Part shown: piece after piece, positions 6,761-12,172 of the stretch
Layout: every line of letters starts with the position of its first letter
How positions within the stretch are numbered: position 1 is the first letter of the stretch
Assembly: GCA_902803455.1 (NCBI GenBank)
Contig: CADCQC010000159.1
Span: 1 to 12,172, forward strand
DNA: 12,172 nucleotides
From: an uncultured Prevotellaceae bacterium
Lineage (GTDB): Bacteria; Bacteroidota; Bacteroidia; Bacteroidales; Bacteroidaceae
Reading direction: 5' to 3'
Notes under the pieces: model-generated
The model's input: the letters and a program-made list of their open reading frames with translations, nothing else
Databases searched by the model: none
What the model was told of the DNA's origin: nothing
Translations under genes and position numbers: made by a program

Positions 6761-7605
6761 ATAACAAAAAAGATAACGACAGAATTGCCGTCCTCATGGC
6801 TACCTACAACGGGGAGCAGTTCGTCAGAATGCAGATCGAATCGCTGCTGGCGCAGACGATGACAGGGTGGACCTTATATATCAATGATGACGGATCAACT
6901 GATGCAACACCTGACATCATCAATGAATATGCCGCAAAATATGACAATATCGTCGTTATGGGCAGGGAAGGGGGCATGGGGGCATGCCACAACTTCCTGG
7001 GGATGCTGTGTACGGTGGAGGCGGAGTATTATTTCCTCTGTGACCAGGATGACAGATGGGCTCCCGATAAGATGGAGAAGGAAATGAAAATCATGAGGGA
7101 GACGGAAAAGCATGGAAAGGAGACACCGGTCATCGTGCATTGCGACTTGAGGGTGGTCGACAGGCAGATGAACCTCATCCATGAGTCCTTCAACCGATAT
7201 GCGGGCGTCTACCCGCACTTGCTCAACCGGTTCGATCATAGCGTGGAACCTTATATCACGGGATGCACTATGCTGCTCAACAGGGCGGCCCACGATGCTG
7301 TGGTATACCCGGCTACCTTGGCGACAATGCATGACGCGTGGATCACTCTCTGTACACTGAAAGCGGGTGGTGTGACCATTCTGATCGATGAACCCCTCGT
7401 TGACTACCGACAGCATGGCAGCAACACGCTCGGAGCAAGAGACATCAAAAAGGTGGGACTGGCCTATAGATTCAGAAGACTGCGGAAAATCTTACGTGAC
7501 AAAAGACGCCATTATGCCATGTTGCGCTTCTTGGGATACGGGTCGCCATGGAAGTATATCAAAGAGAAAATCAGATACAAGTACCTCATCAGTAAAGAAG
7601 CATAG
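6748..7605 (+). CDS. Family 2 glycosyltransferase, rhamnosyltransferase-like
   Basis: A 285-aa cytoplasmic GT-A fold enzyme. VLMATYNGEQFVRMQIESLLAQ at 15-36 starts the nucleotide-binding fold, DDGSTD is at 47-52, and the metal-binding CDQDD (98-102) is followed by RW. TGCTML (171-176), HDAW (195-198) and YRQHGSNTLG (220-229) are hallmarks of GT2 enzymes often annotated as rhamnosyltransferases. The C-terminus is basic (RFRRLRKILRDKRRHY), consistent with membrane association. It would add a sugar from an activated nucleotide donor to a lipid-linked acceptor; the donor cannot be read from sequence. Its ATG lies within the last codons of the flippase gene, and it is the last gene of the operon. 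No T-rich terminator follows; a palindrome sits 42 bases downstream. Confidence 0.93.
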   Translation: MDQIDNKKDNDRIAVLMATYNGEQFVRMQIESLLAQTMTGWTLYINDDGSTDATPDIINEYAAKYDNIVVMGREGGMGACHNFLGMLCTVEAEYYFLCDQDDRWAPDKMEKEMKIMRETEKHGKETPVIVHCDLRVVDRQMNLIHESFNRYAGVYPHLLNRFDHSVEPYITGCTMLLNRAAHDAVVYPATLATMHDAWITLCTLKAGGVTILIDEPLVDYRQHGSNTLGARDIKKVGLAYRFRRLRKILRDKRRHYAMLRFLGYGSPWKYIKEKIRYKYLISKEA

Positions 7606-7646
7606 CCAGGCGTGCCATCGTCCCGTGTGTCCCTCATCGTTCTGTA

Positions 7647-7667
7647 TGTTGCGTTATTAACGCAACA
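7647..7667. promoter_or_regulatory. Perfect 21-bp palindrome
   Basis: Arms TGTTGCGTTA and TAACGCAACA flank a single T. As RNA it could fold as a 7-bp stem with a 7-base loop, but a run of C rather than T follows, so it is a poor intrinsic terminator. It may mark the 3' end of the envelope operon or be an operator. It lies about 340 bases upstream of the predicted nrdJ transcription start. Confidence 0.5.
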
Positions 7668-7726
7668 ATCCTCCCCCCTAAAAAGCAATCCGCCATATCA
7701 GAAAAACCTCTAAATTGACCAAAAAG

Positions 7727-7742
7727 TGTGACCATAATCACA
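7727..7742. promoter_or_regulatory. CRP/FNR-type operator-like dyad (TGTGA-N6-TCACA)
   Basis: TGTGA (7727-7731), six bases and TCACA (7738-7742) form a perfect dyad matching the classical CRP-family half-site spacing. A related site lies at 7761-7768 (palindrome GTGATCAC). The two share a directly repeated flank, CCAAAAA before the TGTGA. Both lie more than 200 bases upstream of the predicted nrdJ start, far for a simple activator site. A Crp/Fnr-family regulator is an inference from the motif. Confidence 0.45.
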
Positions 7743-7889
7743 TCATTCTTTCCCAAAAATGTGATCACTCCATTCAAGAAATACTTTTTAAATATTTTGC
7801 AAATACTTATCATTCATTTATTTGTAAATATTGATTAAAGCATTTTATAAATGATTATTTGGGCTTTTCTTTGATGAAAGTTGCACAAA

Positions 7890-7932
7890 ATGGATAACTT
7901 GTTGTCTATCAACGTTTTTAAAAAGTATCCAT
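7890..7932. repeat. Imperfect nested dyad upstream of nrdJ promoter
   Basis: ATGGATA (7890-7896) pairs with TATCCAT (7926-7932), extended by CTT/AAG across one bulged A. Inside it, GTTG and CAAC flank TCTAT. The dyad ends about 20 bases before the -33 element of the nrdJ promoter, where a regulator or DNA structure could act. The rest of 7770-7890 is AT-rich, with short dyads and no coding frame I can support. Confidence 0.35.
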
Positions 7933-7950
7933 ATTTTCTTCTGCTTTTCC

Positions 7951-7981
7951 TTTCAATTATCACATTTTGTTTGTAATTTTG
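7951..7981 (+). promoter_or_regulatory. nrdJ promoter (TTTC-N19-TAATTTTG)
   Basis: TAATTTTG (7974-7981) fully fits the -7 consensus. TTTC at 7951-7954 matches three of four -33 bases with the preferred 19-nt spacer. Transcription would start near 7988, leaving a leader of about 30 bases before ATG 8018. That is too short for a cobalamin riboswitch. A TCACA half-site (7959-7963) lies in the spacer. Confidence 0.65.
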
Positions 7982-8017
7982 CATTCCCGTAATGAAGATA
8001 ATTGATGATATCCAACT

Positions 8018-10567
8018 ATGAACCAACCTGACATTTTCTCCTATGAGGAGGCTTATAACGCCTCATTGCAATATTTCGATGGTGATGAACTGGCTGCACG
8101 TGTGTGGGTCAATAAATATGCCATGAAAGATAGTTTCGGACAGATCTATGAGCGGACTCCGGAAGACATGCATTGGAGAATAGCAAGAGAAATCGCTCGT
8201 ATTGAGAAAAAATACCCTAATCCTGTCGATGAACAGACCGTCTTTGATTTGATCGACCATTTCAGATACATCATACCGGCGGGAAGCCCTATGACGGGGA
8301 TTGGAAACAACCATCAGGTGGCTTCCTTGTCCAACTGTTTCGTCATCGGACTCGAAGGGGATGCTGACTCCTATGGGGCTGTTCTCAGAATCGATGAGGA
8401 ACAGGTGCAACTCATGAAAAGAAGAGGTGGAGTGGGGCATGACCTCTCACATATCAGACCGAAAGGGTCACCGGTCAACAACTCGGCCCTCACAAGCACC
8501 GGACTGGTGCCTTTCATGGAGAGATACAGCAACTCCACCAGAGAGGTGGCACAGGATGGCAGAAGAGGGGCGCTCATGCTCTCTGTAAGTATTAAGCACC
8601 CTGACAGCGAGGCGTTTATTGATGCTAAAATGACCGAGGGAAAGGTGACGGGGGCGAATGTCTCTGTCAAAATCGATGACGAGTTCATGAATGCCGTGGT
8701 CAATGACAGGGAGTATGTACAGCAATTCCCTATCGATAGCGATAAACCGCTCGTGGAGAAAACCATCAGAGCGAAGGAACTGTGGGAGAAAATCGTTCAC
8801 AACGCATGGAAAAGTGCCGAACCGGGCGTGCTCTTCTGGGATACCATCCTCAGAGAGAGTATCCCTGACTGCTATGCGGACCTGGGATTCAGAACCGTAT
8901 CCACCAACCCGTGTGGAGAAATTCCACTGTGCCCATACGACTCATGCAGGCTGCTCTCCCTCAACCTCTATTCCTATGTCAATAACCCGTTCACGGCTCA
9001 GGCTAACTTCGATTTCGATAAATTCAAAAAACATGTGGCGCTCGCTCAAAGACTGATGGATGATATCATCGACCTGGAGCTCGAGAAAATCAATGCCATC
9101 ATGAAGAAAATCAAAAATGATCCGCAGACGGAGGAGGTCAAGGGCGCTGAATACCATCTCTGGGAAAAAATCTACGAAAAAAGCGGAAAAGGCAGAAGAA
9201 CGGGGGTGGGCATCACCGCCGAAGGTGATATGATCGCTGCCATGGGACTGACATACGGCTCCCAGGAGGCTATCGACTTCGCTGTAGAGGTGCAACGCTC
9301 ACTGGCTATCGCTGCATATACCTCGTCTGTCAACATGGCAAAGGAAAGAGGGGCTTTCGAAATCTATGATGCGGAAAGAGAAATGGCTAATCCTTTCATC
9401 TTGAGACTCAAAGGGGCGGCTCCACAACTCTACGACGATATGGTGAAATATGGCAGAAGAAACATCGCTTGCCTCACCATCGCTCCAACGGGAACAACAA
9501 GTCTGATGACACAGACCACCAGCGGGATTGAACCGGTCTTCATGCCTGTCTATAAAAGGAGAAGAAAAGTCAATCCGGGAGATACCAACGTGCATGTCGA
9601 CTTCGTCGATGAGGTGGGTGACTCCTTCGAGGAATATATCGTCTATCATCCTAAATTCCTCACATGGATGAAAATACAGGGACTGGATACGCAAAAACAT
9701 TACTCTCAGGAGGAAATCGATTCGCTCGTGCAAAAGTCGCCTTACTATAAGGCTACTGCCAACGATGTCGACTGGCTCATGAAAGTCAAAATGCAGGGGG
9801 CTATACAAAAATGGGTAGATCATTCTATCAGCGTGACCGTCAACTTACCCAATAACGTAGATGAGGCGCTCGTCAACAGACTCTACATCGAGGCATGGCA
9901 GTCGGGATGTAAGGGCTGCACCATCTATAGAGATGGAAGCAGGGCGGGGGTCATGATTGCCGCAAAAAAGAAAAAAGAGGATGAGAAACCGGAAACACCT
10001 GAGTGCAAACAACCCAAAGTCACGGAGGTAAGACCGCAAATTCTGGAATGTGATGTCGTCAGATTCCAAAACAACAAAGAGAAATGGGTGGCTTTCATCG
10101 GACTGCTGGATGGATATCCCTACGAGATCTTTACTGGTCTGCAGGATGATGAGGAGGGGATCGTACTGCCAAAAACCGTCACTAAAGGGAAAATCATCAA
10201 ACAGACCAATGAGGACGGGACACATAGGTATGACTTCCAGTTTGAAAACAAAAGGGGATACAAAACCACGGTAGAGGGACTTAGCGAGAAATTCAACCCG
10301 GAATATTGGAACTATGCCAAACTCATCTCTGGCGTCTTGAGATATAGAATGCCTATCGATCATGTCATCAAACTCGTGGGCTCGCTCCAGCTCAAGAGCG
10401 AGAGCATCAATACATGGAAAAACGGCGTGGAGAGGGCGCTCAAGAAATATATCGTCGACGGCACAGAGGCAAAGGGAAAGAAATGTCCGGTATGCGGACA
10501 GGAGTCACTCGTCTATCAAGAGGGGTGCCTCATCTGTAAAAACTGTGGCGCTTCAAGATGTGGATAA
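8018..10567 (+). CDS. nrdJ: Adenosylcobalamin-dependent (class II) ribonucleotide reductase
   Basis: An 849-aa cytoplasmic enzyme that reduces ribonucleotides to deoxyribonucleotides using a cobalamin-generated thiyl radical, independent of oxygen. The start has no ATP-cone domain; the fold begins directly (MNQPDIFSYEEAY). Active-site features: Cys107 in SNCFVIG; N297-P-C299-G-E301, where Cys299 is the expected thiyl residue with Asn and Glu partners; and Cys310, eleven residues later, as the redox partner of Cys107. CLTIAPTGTTSLM (485-497) and GCKGCTIYRDGSR (630-642) are typical of NrdJ. A long C-terminal extension (about 675-815) resembles the TSCPD-type domain. It ends in a zinc-ribbon-like tail with C823/C826, C837, C840/C843 and C848, which probably re-reduces the active site. 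ATG 8018 follows a consensus promoter. folB starts 13 bases after its stop. Length and residues look intact. Confidence 0.96.
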   Translation: MNQPDIFSYEEAYNASLQYFDGDELAARVWVNKYAMKDSFGQIYERTPEDMHWRIAREIARIEKKYPNPVDEQTVFDLIDHFRYIIPAGSPMTGIGNNHQVASLSNCFVIGLEGDADSYGAVLRIDEEQVQLMKRRGGVGHDLSHIRPKGSPVNNSALTSTGLVPFMERYSNSTREVAQDGRRGALMLSVSIKHPDSEAFIDAKMTEGKVTGANVSVKIDDEFMNAVVNDREYVQQFPIDSDKPLVEKTIRAKELWEKIVHNAWKSAEPGVLFWDTILRESIPDCYADLGFRTVSTNPCGEIPLCPYDSCRLLSLNLYSYVNNPFTAQANFDFDKFKKHVALAQRLMDDIIDLELEKINAIMKKIKNDPQTEEVKGAEYHLWEKIYEKSGKGRRTGVGITAEGDMIAAMGLTYGSQEAIDFAVEVQRSLAIAAYTSSVNMAKERGAFEIYDAEREMANPFILRLKGAAPQLYDDMVKYGRRNIACLTIAPTGTTSLMTQTTSGIEPVFMPVYKRRRKVNPGDTNVHVDFVDEVGDSFEEYIVYHPKFLTWMKIQGLDTQKHYSQEEIDSLVQKSPYYKATANDVDWLMKVKMQGAIQKWVDHSISVTVNLPNNVDEALVNRLYIEAWQSGCKGCTIYRDGSRAGVMIAAKKKKEDEKPETPECKQPKVTEVRPQILECDVVRFQNNKEKWVAFIGLLDGYPYEIFTGLQDDEEGIVLPKTVTKGKIIKQTNEDGTHRYDFQFENKRGYKTTVEGLSEKFNPEYWNYAKLISGVLRYRMPIDHVIKLVGSLQLKSESINTWKNGVERALKKYIVDGTEAKGKKCPVCGQESLVYQEGCLICKNCGASRCG

Positions 10568-10580
10568 GCTGGACAATCGC

Positions 10581-10958
10581 ATGAAATACCTACCGGGAAA
10601 AATCTTCATCAGGCAAATAAGACTCCATGCTTTTCATGGGGTCTTGCCGCAGGAAAGGATCGTGGGGAATGATTATCTCGTCGACTTGCAAGTGGTGACA
10701 GACGTGCAGAAGGCGGCTAATACCGATAGGGTGGAGGATACGGTCAACTATGCCGACCTCTATCAGATTGTCGTCAAAGAGATGGGGGTGCCTTCTGCTT
10801 TGCTCGAACATGTGGCGGGCAGAATAGCTAGAAAAGTTTGTGAGGACTTCCCGCAAATCCATGAGGTGAGCGTAGACATCTGCAAAATCAATCCGCCTGT
10901 CGGAGGGGATTGCCCGAAGGCGGGTGTCTCCATTCACTTAATAAATGATAAATCATAA
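10581..10958 (+). CDS. folB: Dihydroneopterin aldolase
   Basis: A 125-aa cytoplasmic enzyme of folate synthesis. It cleaves 7,8-dihydroneopterin to 6-hydroxymethyl-7,8-dihydropterin and glycolaldehyde, usually as an octamer. Diagnostic features: IRLHAFHGVLPQER (13-26, with the conserved Gly20 and Glu25), VNYADLY (56-62, with the conserved Tyr58), LLEHVAGRIA (74-83), and the catalytic lysine K102 in ICKINPPV. Length is normal for FolB. ATG 10581 is chosen because similarity starts right after it. The frame is open further upstream inside nrdJ, and a GTG at 10560 overlapping the nrdJ end is a weaker alternative. The 13-base gap to nrdJ implies co-transcription. Both products feed DNA precursor supply, since folate is needed for thymidylate synthesis. 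Confidence 0.94.
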   Translation: MKYLPGKIFIRQIRLHAFHGVLPQERIVGNDYLVDLQVVTDVQKAANTDRVEDTVNYADLYQIVVKEMGVPSALLEHVAGRIARKVCEDFPQIHEVSVDICKINPPVGGDCPKAGVSIHLINDKS

Positions 10959-10967
10959 CCATTTTCT

Positions 10968-10998
10968 TTCGCTGTTTTCAAAAAATCAGTTAATTTTG
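10968..10998 (+). promoter_or_regulatory. Amidase promoter (TTCG-N19-TAATTTTG)
   Basis: TAATTTTG (10991-10998) is a full -7 match, and TTCG at 10968-10971 matches three of four -33 bases with a 19-nt spacer. Transcription should start near 11005, about 13 bases before ATG 11018. The -7 octamer is identical to that of nrdJ. No intrinsic terminator separates it from folB, so some readthrough is possible. Confidence 0.65.
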
Positions 10999-11017
10999 TA
11001 ACTGAATTGACTGGAAA

Positions 11018-12172
11018 ATGATTAAAAAATTACTTATAACACTTTTATGTTTCTGGGCGACAGCATTGGTGGCTGGCGCTGCAGATGGAAAATTCGTACT
11101 CGTGATTGATGCCGGACACGGCGGTAAGGATACTGGAGCTCCAGGAAAAATATCGGTCGAGAAAAATATCAACCTCAGTGTGGCTCTTGCATTCGGTAAA
11201 TACGTGGAGCGCAACTGCCCTGATGTGAAGGTCGTGTACACCAGAAAAACGGATGTGTTCATTCCTCTGAAGGATAGGGCTAATATCGCCAACAAAAACA
11301 AGGCCAACCTCTTCATATCCGTACATACCAATGCGCTCGATGGGGGAAAAATCTCCAGAGGATTTGAAACCTATACGCTCGGTATGCACAGGGCGGCTGA
11401 AAATCTCGACGTGGCGAAAAGGGAAAACTCGGTCATCTTGGTCGAGAAGAATTATAAACAGAGTTATGCGGGATTTGACCCGAAGTCGGCGGAAAGTTAT
11501 ATCATGTTTGAACTGATGCAGGACAAAAATATGTCCAACAGCGTCGAACTGGCGAAAATGATACAAAACGAGGTGTGCGCCAATAGCGGAAGGGTCAATA
11601 AAGGAGTCCATCAGGCGGGATTCCTTGTCCTGAGAGAGACGTCGATGCCTAGTTGCCTCATCGAATTGGGATTCATCACCACACCCGATGAGGAGCAGTT
11701 CCTCAATTCTGAGGAAGGACAAGACAAAATGGCTTATGGCATCTATAAGGCTTTCTTGAAATACAAGAAAAAATACGGTAACCACAGAAATACAGGCAGC
11801 AATGACGATTACAACGATGAACAGGAGACGGAACCTGCTGCTAAACAACTGATCTCTGAGGATTCCGAAAACCTGATGGCGGCTACTGAATACTCTCAAC
11901 AAAGGGCGGTCAGAAACCAAATCACCAACGATGCTCCTGCCAACGATCTGACAAACGTGGAACCGAAAAAGCAGCAAGCCCCAAAACCTGCTGCCCAGCC
12001 CCAAAAACCGCAGCAGCAACCTCAGCCTCCAAAGCCTCAACAGCCTGCCCAGCAACAGCCTGCCCAATCCCAAAAGCCGCAGCAGCCTGCCCAGCAACAG
12101 CCTGCCCAATCCCCAAAGCCTCAGCAGCCTGCTCAGCAACAGCCAGCCCAGCCCCAAAAGCCGCAGCAGCCT
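11018..12172 (+). CDS. N-acetylmuramoyl-L-alanine amidase (Amidase_3), 3' end outside window
   Basis: The frame is open for 385 codons to the right edge, so the gene is partial. Residues 1-22 form a signal peptide (hydrophobic LLITLLCFWATALVAGA). Cys11 is not in a lipobox, so the protein is probably secreted to the periplasm rather than lipidated. Residues 26-250 are a zinc-dependent amidase_3 domain: VIDAGHGGKDTG with His34, Glu48 in VEKNINL, His103 in ISVHTNA as zinc ligands, and Glu216 in CLIELGFI as catalytic residue. It cleaves the amide bond between MurNAc and L-alanine of the stem peptide, for cell separation or wall turnover. After an acidic linker (260-290), the tail from about 315 is rich in Pro and Gln and built of 14-residue repeats. 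Such a linker often precedes a wall-binding domain, but none is visible before the edge. Confidence 0.95.
   Translation, partial: MIKKLLITLLCFWATALVAGAADGKFVLVIDAGHGGKDTGAPGKISVEKNINLSVALAFGKYVERNCPDVKVVYTRKTDVFIPLKDRANIANKNKANLFISVHTNALDGGKISRGFETYTLGMHRAAENLDVAKRENSVILVEKNYKQSYAGFDPKSAESYIMFELMQDKNMSNSVELAKMIQNEVCANSGRVNKGVHQAGFLVLRETSMPSCLIELGFITTPDEEQFLNSEEGQDKMAYGIYKAFLKYKKKYGNHRNTGSNDDYNDEQETEPAAKQLISEDSENLMAATEYSQQRAVRNQITNDAPANDLTNVEPKKQQAPKPAAQPQKPQQQPQPPKPQQPAQQQPAQSQKPQQPAQQQPAQSPKPQQPAQQQPAQPQKPQQP
12041..12172 (+). repeat. 42-bp tandem repeats encoding a Pro/Gln tail
   Basis: Three full 42-bp units (12041-12082, 12083-12124, 12125-12166) and the start of a fourth lie in frame within the amidase gene. 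Each encodes QPAQQQPAQ[S/P][Q/P]KPQ. Unit 2 differs from unit 1 at two bases and unit 3 at four, so the expansion is recent or kept similar by recombination. Looser PQ-rich sequence precedes it from about 11975. The array runs to the window edge, so copy number is unknown. Confidence 0.9.

Noticed and set aside
7606..8017. Cobalamin riboswitch before nrdJ
   Set aside because: I looked for the B12-box and core conserved segments and saw none; the predicted leader after the promoter is only about 30 bases.
7835..8026. Minus-strand 63-codon open frame upstream of nrdJ
   Set aside because: It lies in AT-rich intergenic DNA, overlaps the nrdJ promoter and start codon, and has Lys/Ile-rich composition typical of chance frames.
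10362..10580. N-terminal extension of folB into nrdJ
   Set aside because: The extension is an out-of-frame reading of the nrdJ C-terminus; FolB similarity and normal length start at ATG 10581.
11045..12157. Long minus-strand open frame (370 codons) opposite the amidase gene
   Set aside because: The amidase on the + strand has an intact signal peptide, zinc ligands and catalytic residues. The opposite frame is Leu/Arg/Gly-rich low complexity created by the repeats.

Overview
The window looks like a chromosomal segment of a Bacteroidales bacterium, most likely Prevotella or a close relative. Three signs support this. Several genes are preceded by the Bacteroidetes-type -7 element TAnnTTTG, three times with a 19-nt spacer to a TTTG-like -33 element. 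Translation starts lack strong Shine-Dalgarno sequences. The protein families are typical of the group: a B12-dependent ribonucleotide reductase with a long C-terminal extension, a PD40 lipoprotein and a large membrane protein resembling DUF6057. All supported genes are on the + strand. I saw no tRNA, rRNA, CRISPR array, transposase or phage gene.

Layout. Positions 1-282 hold no gene. They contain a GC-rich hairpin and a striking pyrimidine-rich array with a 7-bp period. Positions 283-813 look like one transcription unit: a consensus promoter, alternative hairpins, a 16-codon mini-ORF, an unrecognised 101-aa ORF and an intrinsic terminator. It ends about 30 bases before a 328-aa sigma-factor-like protein (842-1828), which has its own strong terminator. 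It could be a separate small gene or RNA, or a regulatory leader for the sigma-like gene.

Positions 1969-7605 form a tight four-gene operon for the cell envelope: a polytopic protein with a large soluble C-terminal half, a beta-propeller lipoprotein with one CxxCH motif, a Wzx-like flippase and a GT2 glycosyltransferase. The last two overlap by 13 bases. Together they suggest assembly or export of a surface glycan, but the roles of the first two genes are not known to me.

A 412-base intergenic region follows. It is rich in dyads, including a perfect TGTGA-N6-TCACA site, and has a consensus promoter before nrdJ (8018-10567, class II ribonucleotide reductase). folB (dihydroneopterin aldolase, 10581-10958) starts 13 bases after nrdJ, so DNA precursor supply and folate synthesis are probably co-transcribed. 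The last gene has its own promoter and encodes a secreted zinc N-acetylmuramoyl-L-alanine amidase. It runs off the right edge inside a Pro/Gln-rich tail made of near-perfect 42-bp tandem repeats.

The most interesting candidates are the leader/sigma-like pair at the left, the lipoprotein with CxxCH and its polytopic partner, and the operator-like sites upstream of nrdJ. Family names come from reading motifs; no database search was possible.
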